This document shows, in pieces, positions 25,321 to 35,244 of a stretch of DNA of 50,754 nucleotides (the first letter of the stretch is position 1; each line of letters starts with the position of its first letter). A program made the position numbers and the translations under genes. Below the pieces are notes generated by a model that was not told the origin of the DNA, searched no databases, and worked only from the letters and a program-made list of their open reading frames with translations. Origin of the DNA: Pseudomonadota bacterium (GTDB lineage: Bacteria > Pseudomonadota > Gammaproteobacteria > Steroidobacterales > Woeseiaceae); the NCBI GenBank assembly GCA_022574185.1, contig JACZSM010000015.1, positions 1-50,754 on the forward strand, written 5' to 3'.

Positions 25321-26409
25321 GTGAGATCCACTACCGTTGTTTTTATGCTCCTGTTGATGTTGTCAGCACAGTCCTGCGCTGACGACGATACCGATCTGGC
25401 GCAGATTAAGCTGCCGCCGGGTTTTGCGATCGAGGTTTATGCGGAAGTGCCGAAGGCCAGGTCGCTGGCGATTGGCGAAAATGGCACGGTGTTCGTTTCG
25501 AATCGTGGTGGTGACTCGGTCTATGCGGTCGTGCCTGTCGACGGCGGCGACCCTGAAGTTCTCGAACTGCTCACTGGTCTCGAAACGCCAAATGGAGTTG
25601 CGTTCCATGAGGGTGATCTGTACGTCGCCGAGATCAGTCGAATCCTGCGCTATGCCAACGTCGAGTCACGCCTGCATGACATGCCCGACGCCGAGATACT
25701 GGATGTCCGGCTACCGTCAGAGCGTCGTCATGGTCGGCGCTATATCGGTTTCGGGCCGGATGGGAAACTCTATGTAGCTATCGGCGCGCCGTGCAATATC
25801 TGCGATCGTGAGGGCTACGCGCGAATAGTGCGTATGAATGCCGACGGTTCCGATATGCAGCCCTATGCCACGGGCGTACGCAACTCGGTCGGTTTTACCT
25901 GGCACCCGCAGACTGGCGAGCTTTGGTTTACTGACAATGGTCGCGATATGTTGGGCGACGACCTGCCGCCGGACGAACTGAATCACGCACCGCAAGCAGG
26001 GCTGCACTTCGGTTATCCTTACTGTCACGGTGCTGATCTTTCAGACGCCGAGTACGGTGAGGGCCGAAATTGCAACGACTACATCGCGCCGGCGCAGAAG
26101 CTTGGTCCACATGTCGCATCATTGGGCATCAGGTTCTACACGGGTTCGACGTTCCCGGCCGAATATCATGGGCAAATCTTTATCGCCGAGCACGGATCCT
26201 GGAACCGCTCTGAGAAAATCGGCTATCGCGTGACCCTCGTCAGACTGAAAGATGGCGTGCCCATCGGATATGAAGTATTTGCAGAAGGATGGTTGCAGGG
26301 GCAGTCGGTTTCGGGCCGCCCGGTCGATTTGGCAGTGCTGGCTGATGGATCAATGCTCGTGAGCGATGATCATGCTGGCAGGATCTACAGGATTTACTAC
26401 GAGGAGTAA
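25321..26409 (+). CDS. Secreted PQQ-type sugar/sorbosone dehydrogenase-like beta-propeller
   Basis: This 362-aa exported protein belongs to the glucose/sorbosone dehydrogenase family. A hydrophobic signal ends near AQSCADDD. Cleavage after SCA is more likely than lipidation because the lipobox is poor. Blade motifs include IGENGTVFVSNRGGDSVY, FGPDGKLYVAIGAPCNIC, TGVRNSVGFTWHP, ELWFTDNGRDMLGDD and HGSWNRSEKIGYRV, all usual for this branch. Family members oxidise aldoses or aldehydes with PQQ in the periplasm, but many close relatives lack proven activity. I see no PQQ biosynthesis genes in the window. The GTG start is the only one that gives the signal peptide. Confidence 0.85.
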   Translation: MRSTTVVFMLLLMLSAQSCADDDTDLAQIKLPPGFAIEVYAEVPKARSLAIGENGTVFVSNRGGDSVYAVVPVDGGDPEVLELLTGLETPNGVAFHEGDLYVAEISRILRYANVESRLHDMPDAEILDVRLPSERRHGRRYIGFGPDGKLYVAIGAPCNICDREGYARIVRMNADGSDMQPYATGVRNSVGFTWHPQTGELWFTDNGRDMLGDDLPPDELNHAPQAGLHFGYPYCHGADLSDAEYGEGRNCNDYIAPAQKLGPHVASLGIRFYTGSTFPAEYHGQIFIAEHGSWNRSEKIGYRVTLVRLKDGVPIGYEVFAEGWLQGQSVSGRPVDLAVLADGSMLVSDDHAGRIYRIYYEE

Positions 26410-26416
26410 CACAAAA

Positions 26417-28273
26417 GTGAGCACAAGAAATCCGTTCGTCAGGTTTTTCTCTGCACTGTGGTTTGGCGCCGACGGCGTTCGCAAAATCTTGCACCTGGTG
26501 TTGTTGCTGGTCGTGTTCCTGGTGTTTTTCGGCGCGATGTCGGCGACGCCACCGATGATTCCTGACAACGCAGCCTTATTTATTCAGCCGCGTGGTGCGC
26601 TGGTCGAGCAGTTACAAGGTGATCCGTACGATCGCGCCATGGAAGAGCTGCTCAATGACGGGCGTCCACAGACTTTGGTGCAGGATATCGTCGATGCATT
26701 GCACTACGCGAAACATGACGATCGCATCGAAGTCGTGTATTTCGAGCTCAGCAGGGTGCTGAGCGCCGGGCTCAGCAAATTGCAGCGTATCGCGGTCGCT
26801 ATCGAGGATTTCAAGACATCCGGCAAACCGGTGATCGCGAGCGCCGATTTCATGAGTCAGCGGGGTTACTACCTGGCCGCTCACGCAGATGAAGTCTACC
26901 TGCACCCGAATGGCGTGCTATTGCTGCGTGGCTATGGGCGCTTCCGTAATTATTACAAGGACGCGATCGATTCGTTGCGTGTTGACTGGAACGTTTTTCG
27001 TGTCGGCACTCACAAATCCTATGTCGAACCGTTTACGCGCATGAATATGTCCGATGAAGATCGGGAATCGACGATTCGACTTATTGATCAACTTTGGACG
27101 TCGTATCAGTCGGATGTTGTCGCAGCGCGTGGTCTGGATGCTGGCGCCATCGACGACTTTGCGGAAAACCTCGTCGACTACGTTCGCGCGACTAACGGTG
27201 ATATCGCGATTGCTGCCCGGAATCACGGACTTGTCGACGAGTTACTGACGCGCAATGAATTACGCGAGCTGATGATCGCCTATGTTGGCGAGGATCCCGA
27301 TCACGCTGACATGTTCAATGCAACAGGCATGCAAGAATACCTGACAGTAATGCGCATGCTCGATGGAGGCACGACCGACACTGATAACGTTGCCATTATT
27401 GTTGCGGCCGGTGTCATCATGTTCGGCAGCCAGGCCCCGGGAAAAATTGGCGCAGATTCCACGGCTGCACTGCTACGGCGGGCGCGCAATAACGAGTCTG
27501 TAAAGGCGGTCGTAATGCATGTCGATAGCCCGGGAGGCAGTGCGTTCGCGGCTGAAGTTATTGCGCATGAAATTGAGGCATTGCGAGAGGCAGGCAAGCC
27601 CGTGGTTGCGTCGATGAGTAGTGTTGCGGCATCGGGTGGCTACAGGATATCCATTGCGGCCGACCGAGTGTTTGCGAGTCCGACTACGATCACCGGATCC
27701 ATCGGTGTGTTTGGAATGTTTCCGACCTACCAAAGAACATTCGATGCAATCGGAATCGCGACCGATGGCGTCGGTTCCACGCCCTGGTCCGGACAGTTTC
27801 GGCCGGACCGCGAAATGTCGGAAGGCACGAAGCAGCTCTTTCAACTGTTTGTGGAAGATACCTATGACGATTTTATATCAAGTGTCGCCGAGAGCCGTGG
27901 CCTGGCCAAGCACGAGGTCGATCTAATAGGGCAAGGTCAGGTGTGGACCGGTGCCGACGCGCTGGCCAATGGACTTATCGATGAACTCGGCACATTCGAG
28001 GATGCGATCGTAGCGGCTGCGGAGCTTGCAGGCCTGGAGGAGGGAGAATATGGGCTCTTGCCCATAGAAGCCGAGCTTTCTGCGACTGAACAGTTCGTCG
28101 TCGATCTTCTCGGTGTTGCGGTTCGGGCTGGCCTCGACCTGTCGTCCTGGGTAAGGCAACCCACGATGATCGAAGGCATAGCGCGGGATATAGGGGAAAA
28201 AACGGATTTGTTATTGCGATTTAACGATCCCAGGGGCGTTTACTCGCATTGTCTTTGCGATTTTGACCTGTAG
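26417..28273 (+). CDS. sppA: Signal peptide peptidase SppA (protease IV, 67-kDa type)
   Basis: SppA is an inner-membrane serine protease that degrades cleaved signal peptides. From the GTG at 26417 the protein has 618 aa, as in E. coli, and a membrane anchor at about residues 20-45 (ILHLVLLLVVFLVFFGA). The catalytic dyad is split between two domains: K200 in RVGTHKSYVEPF and S406 in SSVAASGGYRI. The frame is open upstream into the preceding gene to 26366, but the GTG has GGAG upstream and begins MSTRNPFVRFF, the usual style of N-terminus. The gene starts seven bases after the dehydrogenase stop. Confidence 0.96.
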   Translation: MSTRNPFVRFFSALWFGADGVRKILHLVLLLVVFLVFFGAMSATPPMIPDNAALFIQPRGALVEQLQGDPYDRAMEELLNDGRPQTLVQDIVDALHYAKHDDRIEVVYFELSRVLSAGLSKLQRIAVAIEDFKTSGKPVIASADFMSQRGYYLAAHADEVYLHPNGVLLLRGYGRFRNYYKDAIDSLRVDWNVFRVGTHKSYVEPFTRMNMSDEDRESTIRLIDQLWTSYQSDVVAARGLDAGAIDDFAENLVDYVRATNGDIAIAARNHGLVDELLTRNELRELMIAYVGEDPDHADMFNATGMQEYLTVMRMLDGGTTDTDNVAIIVAAGVIMFGSQAPGKIGADSTAALLRRARNNESVKAVVMHVDSPGGSAFAAEVIAHEIEALREAGKPVVASMSSVAASGGYRISIAADRVFASPTTITGSIGVFGMFPTYQRTFDAIGIATDGVGSTPWSGQFRPDREMSEGTKQLFQLFVEDTYDDFISSVAESRGLAKHEVDLIGQGQVWTGADALANGLIDELGTFEDAIVAAAELAGLEEGEYGLLPIEAELSATEQFVVDLLGVAVRAGLDLSSWVRQPTMIEGIARDIGEKTDLLLRFNDPRGVYSHCLCDFDL

Positions 28274-28288
28274 AGCCCGCCGGTAAAA

Positions 28289-28354
28289 TCGCCCGTATGA
28301 CGGGCTCCTACAGATGTCGCACAGAACCCTGTAGGAGCGGGCCGTGCCCGCGAT
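28289..28354. repeat. REP-like inverted pair between convergent sppA and tdh
   Basis: Two facing elements share the arm CTGTAGGAGCSGGC. The left one reads GGGCTCCTACAG (28302-28313) and has its own short stem GCCCG/CGGGC (28291-28305). The right one reads CTGTAGGAGCGGG (28329-28341) and ends in the palindrome GCGGGC-CGT-GCCCGC (28337-28351). GTAGGAGCGGG...CCCGCGAT is a form of REP sequence I know from Pseudomonas and Xanthomonas genomes. The pair could also act as a bidirectional terminator or mRNA 3'-end stabiliser. Confidence 0.75.
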
Positions 28355-28388
28355 ATCCACGATGTCCGGGGCATTGCCACGCGGGCGA

Positions 28389-29411
28389 TTACCATTCGAG
28401 AATGACTTTGCCGGACTGACCGGACTCCATTAGCTCGAACGCCGGCTGGAATTCGTCGGCACCGAAGTGATGCGTGATGACGGGCTCGATATCAAGGCCG
28501 CTCTGCAACATGCTGGCCATCTTGTACCAGGTCTCAAACATTTCCCGGCCGTAAATTCCTTTCAGGATGAGTCCTTTAAAGATTACCTGGTTCCAGTCGA
28601 TGCTTATTTCGTCGCTGGGAATGCCGAGCAAGGCTACCTTGCCGCCGTGGTGCATTGTCTTGAGCATGTCGCGGAATGCCTGGGGATTGCCAGACATTTC
28701 CATGCCGACGTCGAAGCCTTCCTCCATTCCAAGTTCGTTCATTGCTGTTTCGAGTGACTCGTGCGTCACGTTCAGGGCCATGGATGCGCCCATTGATCTT
28801 GCGAGTTCGAGCCGATAGTCGTTAATGTCGGTGATTACGATGTGGCGAGCACCTGCATAGCGAGCGATGGCAACGGCCATTATGCCGATAGGGCCCGCCC
28901 CGGTTATCAGTACATCTTCACCGACAAGGTCGAATGACAGCGCGGAGTGCGTCGCATTGCCCAGCGGATCCAGTATCGCGGCGAGGTCGTCGCCGATCGT
29001 ATCGGGCAACTTGAATACGTTGAATGACGGCACGGACAGGAATTCAGCAAATGCTCCGGGTCGATTGACACCCACGCCGGTGGTGTTCATGCACAGGTGC
29101 CTGCGCCCGGCACGGCAATTGCGACAAACGCCGCACGTGATGTGGCCTTCGGCGGACACCCGGTCACCGGTGTTGAAACCCTTGACTTCGCTGCCGTACT
29201 CGACAATTTCACCGAAGAATTCGTGGCCGATCGCGAGTGGCACGGAAATCGTGTTCCTCGCCCAGTCATTCCACTGGAAGATGTGAATATCAGTGCCGCA
29301 GATGGCGGTTCGAATCACCTTGATCAGCACGTCGTTCGGACCGATTTGTGGCACCTCGATGTCATCCATCCAGATGCCACGCTGCGCTTTTTTCTTGACG
29401 AGAGCCCGCAT
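28389..29411 (-). CDS. tdh: L-threonine 3-dehydrogenase
   Basis: This zinc-dependent medium-chain dehydrogenase oxidises L-threonine with NAD+ to 2-amino-3-ketobutyrate. The 340-aa length matches E. coli Tdh. Visible residues are catalytic-zinc C38 in [26 protein letters not shown], the structural zinc cysteines in [15 protein letters not shown], and the Rossmann [13 protein letters not shown]. The start overlaps the kbl stop (ATGA), so product and next enzyme are made together. Confidence 0.97.
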   Translation of the reverse strand: MRALVKKKAQRGIWMDDIEVPQIGPNDVLIKVIRTAICGTDIHIFQWNDWARNTISVPLAIGHEFFGEIVEYGSEVKGFNTGDRVSAEGHITCGVCRNCRAGRRHLCMNTTGVGVNRPGAFAEFLSVPSFNVFKLPDTIGDDLAAILDPLGNATHSALSFDLVGEDVLITGAGPIGIMAVAIARYAGARHIVITDINDYRLELARSMGASMALNVTHESLETAMNELGMEEGFDVGMEMSGNPQAFRDMLKTMHHGGKVALLGIPSDEISIDWNQVIFKGLILKGIYGREMFETWYKMASMLQSGLDIEPVITHHFGADEFQPAFELMESGQSGKVILEW

Positions 29412-30610
29412 CAGTTGATGACCTTGAGTTCCCGCCCGACATCGGTGAACGCGTCGATCGCGAAGTCCAGTTGTTCGTGCGTCAGACCGGCCGACATCTG
29501 CGTACGAATTCGTGCCTGGTCTTTCGGTACGACAGGGAAGGAGAAACCGACGACGTATACGCCGCGTAGCAGCAATTTGTCTGCCATCGTCTTTGCCACC
29601 CTTGCGTCGCCAAGCATGACCGGAATGATCGGGTGCTCACCCGGTTTCAGGTCGAAGCCTCGTTCCGTCATCTTATTTCGGAAATAAGATGCGTTGTCAT
29701 GCAATGTTTCCCGCAGCGTACTGTCGCGTTCAAGCATATCGAAAACAGCAATCGTTGCGGCCACGATAATCGGTGCAACCGAATTTGAGAACAGGTACGG
29801 GCGTGATCGCTGTCGCAGCCATGCGACGATTTCCTTGCGTCCCGATGTGAATCCTCCGGATGCGCCGCCCAAGGCTTTACCCAGTGTTCCCGTAATGATG
29901 TCTACACGCCCCATCACGTCGCGAAATTCGTGAGTACCGCGACCTGTAGCGCCAAGAAAGCCGGTGGCGTGACAGTCGTCGATCATCGTCAGTGCATCGT
30001 TTTTTTCAGCGAGATCACAGATTGCCTGGAGATTGGCAATTGTGCCATCCATCGAAAAAACGCCATCGGAAACGATAAGTCTTGCATTGGCGCCGCTGGC
30101 CGCCTCAAGCTGCCTGGCCAGGTCTCGCATGTCGTCATGCTGGTAGCGAAATCTTTGCGCCTTCGATAATCGGATGCCGTCAATGATGCTCGCATGATTG
30201 AGCGTGTCACTGATCACGGCATCCTGATCGCCAAGGATTGTCTCGAACAGGCCGCCATTCGCATCAAAGCATGACGGATACAGGATTGTATCCTCGGTGC
30301 CGAGAAACACGCTGATGCGCTGCTCGAGATCCTTGTGCAATGTTTGCGTGCCACAGATGAAGCGCACTGACGACATGCCGTAACCGTATTCATCAAGTGC
30401 CTTGTGAGCCGCCGCAATGACATCGGGATGATTGGCGAGTCCCAGGTAGTTATTGGCGCAGAGGTTGAGCGCATGTTGCGCACCGCCATTGCTTTTGACC
30501 TCTATCTGCGCCTGCTGGGGCCCGGTTATCAGTCTTTCGGTCTTGTAGAGACCCTGAGATTTGAGGGCCTCGGTCTGTGCGGCGAGAGACTCAAGAAAAC
30601 TGGCTGTCAC
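29411..30610 (-). CDS. kbl: 2-amino-3-ketobutyrate CoA ligase (glycine C-acetyltransferase)
   Basis: This PLP enzyme of the alpha-oxoamine synthase family cleaves 2-amino-3-ketobutyrate with CoA to glycine and acetyl-CoA, the second step of threonine breakdown. The 399-aa protein has [14 protein letters not shown] near the N-terminus, [11 protein letters not shown] with PLP-binding Asp/His, and the Schiff-base lysine K245 in [14 protein letters not shown]. The gene heads the kbl-tdh operon and is divergent from putA. Confidence 0.97.
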   Translation of the reverse strand: MTASFLESLAAQTEALKSQGLYKTERLITGPQQAQIEVKSNGGAQHALNLCANNYLGLANHPDVIAAAHKALDEYGYGMSSVRFICGTQTLHKDLEQRISVFLGTEDTILYPSCFDANGGLFETILGDQDAVISDTLNHASIIDGIRLSKAQRFRYQHDDMRDLARQLEAASGANARLIVSDGVFSMDGTIANLQAICDLAEKNDALTMIDDCHATGFLGATGRGTHEFRDVMGRVDIITGTLGKALGGASGGFTSGRKEIVAWLRQRSRPYLFSNSVAPIIVAATIAVFDMLERDSTLRETLHDNASYFRNKMTERGFDLKPGEHPIIPVMLGDARVAKTMADKLLLRGVYVVGFSFPVVPKDQARIRTQMSAGLTHEQLDFAIDAFTDVGRELKVIN

Positions 30611-30692
30611 GGGAACACACCCCTATATTCAACGGCCGCAAAGTATAGCAAGATGCGATTTCGAGAATTGAGTGAACTGATGGTTCTATTGC

Positions 30693-33600
30693 ATGCGTTT
30701 TAGCGATCAACCAGCTGCACATCGCAGCACGATTCCCTACATCAACGATCTTTACCTGGCCGATGAAGCAGCCCTCGTTTCGGAACTGGCTGATGCGGCG
30801 GATCCGGGTGCGGTGGGCCGTGGAAAAATTCGAGAAACGGCCACGCTGCTCGTCGGGGCAGTACGCCGAGAAACGACCAAAGCCAGTGGCATTGACGCAT
30901 TTTTACAGCAGTATGATTTGTCCTCGGAGGAGGGCGTATTGCTCATGTGCATCGCCGAGGCGCTGCTGCGCATTCCTGACGCGCACACTGCAGACAAATT
31001 GATCGCCGATAAAATCACCTCGGCACGGTGGCAGGATCATCTTGGCGAAAGCGACTCGCTGTTCGTCAATGCGTCGACCTGGGGCCTGATGTTGACTGGG
31101 CAACTGCTGCAACTCGATGAAGTCGTCAAGGTCAATCCTGTGCGGTTACTTGGCAAGCTCGCCAGTCGTGCAGGCGAACCCGTCGTCAGAACGGCAATGC
31201 GCCAGGCGATGCGAATTATGGGCCACCAATTCGTCATGGGACGGACGATCGATGAGGCGCTCAAGCGCTCCGTGAAAAAGGACAATAAGGCCTATCGTCA
31301 TTCGTTCGACATGCTGGGTGAGGCCGCATTGACCCATACCGACGCGGAACGTTACTTCGACGCCTATCGCGACGCGATCCGCAGTATCGGTGCAGGCCCA
31401 CAGGCGCCTGCACCAGACATTTTCTCGGCCGCGAGTATTTCGGTGAAGCTATCCGCGCTGCATCCGCGCTACTCGTATATGCAACAAGAGCGTGTGATGA
31501 CCGAACTCGTGCCGCGCGTCACCGAGCTTGTCATGCAGGCGAAGGACTCCGGCGTGGGTTTGACCATTGATGCCGAAGAGGCCGACCGTCTGGAGATTTC
31601 CCTGCAAATCTTCGCCAGCGTTTATAAAGACAGCGCGATAGGTGACTACGAAGGCCTGGGCCTCGCTGTGCAAACCTATCAGCGGCGCGCTCGGGACGTC
31701 ATCAGATTCCTGGCCGACCTGGCGAGCGACGTTGGCCGGCGTATCCCCGTGCGTATGGTAAAAGGCGCGTATTGGGACACCGAAATCAAGCACGGGCAGG
31801 AGTTGGGACTGTCGAGTTACCCGGTTTTTACGCGCAAGGCGTATACCGACATTTCCTACCTTGCCTGTGCACGGCAATCGCTCGAGGCCGGCGATTCCCT
31901 GTATCCGCAGTTTGCAACGCACAATGCTCACACCCTGGCGAGCGTAATGCACTACGCTGGATCGCGACGCGATTACGAATTTCAACGCCTGCATGGCATG
32001 GGCAAAGAACTGTATGCGCAAGTCATCGACCCCGAGAGGTTTGCGCGACCCTGTCGCGTCTATGCTCCGGTTGGGAGCCATGAGGACCTGTTGCCCTACC
32101 TGGTGCGACGCTTGCTCGAAAATGGCGCTAACACGTCATTCGTAAACCGGATTGTTGATGAGAAGATTGATATTCAGGACATCATTGCCGACCCGATGAC
32201 CATTGCCCGGAACCTCGATTACCAGCCGCATCCTCGCATCGTGTCTCCACGTGATCTCTTTGGCGATGAGCGCCGCAATTCCAATGGTATCAACCTCCCG
32301 GATCGAAATGTCAGGGTTGACTTGCTGGCAGCTATGCAGTCAGCCGCGGCCAAGCCATACACGGCTTGCCCGATCATCGGTGGCGAGTGCAAACAGGGTA
32401 TTGCGGTTGCGTCGGTCAATCCGGCCGACACAAGCCAGGTCGTCGGTGAGTGCCAGCTGGCAGAAGCGAAACATGTCGACGCAGCGCTGGAGCAGGCTCT
32501 TGCCGGGCAGGCCGCGTGGAATAGCACGGTGGCGCAGGATCGTGCGCAGGTCTTAAACCGCGCTGCCGATCTGTTTGAGGACAATAGGGCAGAGTTGCTG
32601 ACGCTCTGCGTTGCCGAAGCCGGTAAAACGATTCCCGATGCGATCGCCGAACTTCGAGAGGCCGTGGATTTTCTGCGCTATTACGCGGCGCAGGCGAGCA
32701 GACAATTCGGTGAGCCAAAAGAATTGCCGGGACCCACGGGTGAACGCAACACGCACGGCTTACGTGGCCGCGGTGTATTTGTGTGTATCAGTCCCTGGAA
32801 TTTTCCACTGGCAATTTTTACCGGACAGGTTGCAGCTGCGTTAGCTGCGGGCAACGCCGTACTGGCAAAGCCGGCCGAACAAACGCCGCTGGTTGCGTAC
32901 TGTGCTATCAGGCTGTTGCTCGAGGCTGGTGTGCCACCTTCTGTATTGCATTTTTTGCCTGGAGACGGGGCCGCGATAGGCGGGCGAGCCATCGCAGATC
33001 CACGCGTCGCGGGCGTTGCGTTCACGGGCTCGACTGAAACTGCAAGGCTGATCAACAGGGCTCTGGCGGCCAGGGATGGTCAGATCGCGGCCCTGATCGC
33101 TGAGACCGGCGGGCAGAACGCGATGTTTGTGGACAGTTCTGCGTTGCCGGAGCAGGTGGTGCTCGATAGCGTGACTTCGTCCTTCCATAGCGCCGGGCAG
33201 CGCTGTTCGGCCCTGCGAATCCTGTGCCTGCAGGAGGAAATTGCACCGCGTGTTATCGAAATGCTGATTGGCCATATGCAAGAACTCGATATCGGTGACC
33301 CGTCTTTGCTCTCGACCGATGTCGGTCCTACCATTGATGAAGAGGCACGCTCACTATTGTCCTCACATGTTGCAACGATGGGCAGGAAAGCGAAAATATT
33401 GCATTGCTGTACGTTGCCGGACGCAACGCAAGCGGGCACGTTTTTTCCGCCGACGCTGATTGAAATCGATAGCATCGATGTGCTTAAACGTGAAGTATTT
33501 GGACCGGTTCTGCATATCCTGCGTTTCCGCAGCAAGGATCTTCGGGCGACTGTTGATGCTGTAAATGCGACCGGATATGGTCTGACGATGGGGCTGCACA

Positions 33601-33839
33601 GTCGTATCGACTCACGAGCAAGAAAGATTGCCGCATTGTCCGGCGCTGGAAATTTCTACATCAATCGCAACATGGTCGGTGCCGTCGTCGGCGTACAACC
33701 GTTTGGCGGTCGTGGTTTGTCCGGCACGGGCCCGAAAGCCGGCGGTCCGTACTACCTGCCGAGATTTGGTACCGAGTATTCGATCAGCAACAACATCGCG
33801 GCGATCGGCGGCAACGCGACGCTGCTGTCAATGGACTGA
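30693..33839 (+). CDS. putA: Bifunctional proline dehydrogenase / delta-1-pyrroline-5-carboxylate dehydrogenase
   Basis: PutA oxidises proline to glutamate in two steps with FAD and NAD+. The 1048-aa protein holds an alpha-domain and an FAD-dependent PRODH barrel (about 90-480; SAASISVKLSALHPRY, VRMVKGAYWDTEIK, FATHNAHT). A P5C dehydrogenase domain follows (about 530-1030; ISPWNFPLAIFTGQ, AETGGQNAMFVD), with catalytic C838 in SAGQRCSAL. The N-terminal ribbon-helix-helix DNA-binding domain of the E. coli trifunctional protein is absent, so this form should not repress its own gene. It starts at an ATG 80 bases from divergent kbl and is followed by a serine dehydratase remnant. Confidence 0.97.
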   Translation: MRFSDQPAAHRSTIPYINDLYLADEAALVSELADAADPGAVGRGKIRETATLLVGAVRRETTKASGIDAFLQQYDLSSEEGVLLMCIAEALLRIPDAHTADKLIADKITSARWQDHLGESDSLFVNASTWGLMLTGQLLQLDEVVKVNPVRLLGKLASRAGEPVVRTAMRQAMRIMGHQFVMGRTIDEALKRSVKKDNKAYRHSFDMLGEAALTHTDAERYFDAYRDAIRSIGAGPQAPAPDIFSAASISVKLSALHPRYSYMQQERVMTELVPRVTELVMQAKDSGVGLTIDAEEADRLEISLQIFASVYKDSAIGDYEGLGLAVQTYQRRARDVIRFLADLASDVGRRIPVRMVKGAYWDTEIKHGQELGLSSYPVFTRKAYTDISYLACARQSLEAGDSLYPQFATHNAHTLASVMHYAGSRRDYEFQRLHGMGKELYAQVIDPERFARPCRVYAPVGSHEDLLPYLVRRLLENGANTSFVNRIVDEKIDIQDIIADPMTIARNLDYQPHPRIVSPRDLFGDERRNSNGINLPDRNVRVDLLAAMQSAAAKPYTACPIIGGECKQGIAVASVNPADTSQVVGECQLAEAKHVDAALEQALAGQAAWNSTVAQDRAQVLNRAADLFEDNRAELLTLCVAEAGKTIPDAIAELREAVDFLRYYAAQASRQFGEPKELPGPTGERNTHGLRGRGVFVCISPWNFPLAIFTGQVAAALAAGNAVLAKPAEQTPLVAYCAIRLLLEAGVPPSVLHFLPGDGAAIGGRAIADPRVAGVAFTGSTETARLINRALAARDGQIAALIAETGGQNAMFVDSSALPEQVVLDSVTSSFHSAGQRCSALRILCLQEEIAPRVIEMLIGHMQELDIGDPSLLSTDVGPTIDEEARSLLSSHVATMGRKAKILHCCTLPDATQAGTFFPPTLIEIDSIDVLKREVFGPVLHILRFRSKDLRATVDAVNATGYGLTMGLHSRIDSRARKIAALSGAGNFYINRNMVGAVVGVQPFGGRGLSGTGPKAGGPYYLPRFGTEYSISNNIAAIGGNATLLSMD

Positions 33840-33847
33840 CAATAGCC

Positions 33848-34684
33848 ATGGCGACGATCAGCATATTCGACATCTTCAAGATCGGTATCGGTCCGTCGAG
33901 TTCACACACGACCGGGCCGATGAAGGCCGCGCGTGAATTCGTGACGCAACTCGAATCGGTCGCGGCAGAGGCTACTTCGATCCAGGTCACGCTGTACGGA
34001 TCGCTCGCGTTTACGGGTAAAGGGCACGGTACGGACTCGGCGATCATGCTCGGACTCATGGGCCTGCAACCCGAGACGATCGATCCTGACGCCGTCGAGG
34101 GAATTTTACGCGGCATACATGCCAGCCATGAGCTCGACGTGATGGGCATGGGCTGTATTGAATTTGACCCCGAAAAACACATCTTTTTTGACGTCGGCGA
34201 GGAACTGCCACGGCACACGAACGGCATGCGTTTCGTGGCCAGCATCGCATCCGGTGAGAGCATCATCGAAGAGCTGTACTACTCCCTGGGTGGTGGCTTT
34301 ATCGCACGCGGCGATGAGCCATCGGCACTCGATGCACTGGACTGGGTGAATGCGTACGCCATCGCGGTTAATGAGGAGAGTGCTGTCGGCGGTCGCGTCG
34401 TCACGTCGCCAACTAACGGCGCGGCCGAAATCGGCATGGAGCACAACCTGGGCCTGACCTGTGATCCGATCGGGGGACTCGTGCAGATACCCTGTATTGA
34501 GCGCAATGCGATGGGCTCGGTGAAGGCCATCAATGCGGCGAGACTCGCGATGCATGGTGACGGTACGCACAAAGTTTCGCCGGACCAGGTCATCGAAACA
34601 ATGCGCCAAACAGGTCTCGCCATGTCTTCGAGTTTCAAGGAGACGTCAAAGGGCGGCCTTGCTGTCAACGTTCCTGAGTGCTAA
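33848..34684 (+). pseudogene. sdaA: Internally deleted L-serine dehydratase
   Basis: The 278-aa frame is clearly an iron-sulfur L-serine ammonia-lyase (serine to pyruvate and ammonia) of the single-chain SdaA type, which is usually about 455 aa. The N-terminus IFDIFKIGIGPSSSHTTGPM and the end ETSKGGLAVNV are intact. About 100 residues are missing after GGGFI (residue 152) before LDWVN (164). About 80 residues are missing between PTNGA (192) and EIGMEHN (194). The second gap removes the GCQGEVG region with one cluster cysteine; the other two, in LTCDP (C205) and IPCIER (C216), remain. Both losses keep the frame. The product is probably inactive. It lies eight bases after putA, in a threonine/proline/serine catabolic block. 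An assembly error cannot be excluded. Confidence 0.8.
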
Positions 34685-34714
34685 CTCGGAAGTTGGGCAA
34701 GTACTACTAGAGTT

Positions 34715-35209
34715 CTACGCCCTTTTTTTCGGATAATCGTATACGACCAGTTCGGTCTCGGGTTGCTCATGTAGATTCCAATCGTCGCGCTCGAACCTGA
34801 CCGACAAAAATCCCGCCGTCGGGATATTACTTGTCAGTCCAGGCGACAGGAAAATTGCAAATGCTGTCAGGCCCGGGTTGTGGCCGACGATCATCAGGTT
34901 GTTGAAGCCGGTATCCTGAACGGCAATGACGTCGAGCAGAGTATCGAGTGAGGCGAGATACACATCGTCCTCTCGCTGCAGGAATTCGACGGGATAGCCA
35001 ATCTCATTGGCGATGGCCTTCGCCGTTGTCCAGGCACGGATGGCCGGGCTGCAGATAATCAGCGATGGGCGAATACCTGCCTCTGCTATCCGCTGGCCCA
35101 TGACAGGCGCATCGCGTTTACCTCGACCATTGAGTGGGCGCTCGCGATCGCCGAGGCTTACATTTTTCCAGCTGGACTTGGCGTGGCGTACCAGGGTCAG
35201 AGTCTTCAT
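34715..35209 (-). CDS. sixA: Phosphohistidine phosphatase SixA-type
   Basis: This 164-aa histidine-phosphatase (phosphoglycerate mutase superfamily) protein carries the catalytic RHG-like motif as LVRHAKSSW near the N-terminus. The second catalytic histidine is in IVGHNPGLT, and CSPAIRAWTTA is also conserved. SixA dephosphorylates phosphohistidine proteins, in E. coli ArcB and the nitrogen PTS protein NPr; its target here is unknown. It follows sufT on the same strand by 35 bases and may be read with the SUF operon, though a functional link is not established. Confidence 0.9.
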   Translation of the reverse strand: MKTLTLVRHAKSSWKNVSLGDRERPLNGRGKRDAPVMGQRIAEAGIRPSLIICSPAIRAWTTAKAIANEIGYPVEFLQREDDVYLASLDTLLDVIAVQDTGFNNLMIVGHNPGLTAFAIFLSPGLTSNIPTAGFLSVRFERDDWNLHEQPETELVVYDYPKKRA

Positions 35210-35244
35210 CAGTAGGGTAGCGACAATCGGTGTTGCACCGAAGC

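Noticed and set aside
31449..32081. 210-aa minus-strand frame inside putA
   Set aside because: It is antisense to the conserved PRODH barrel and has no recognisable motifs.
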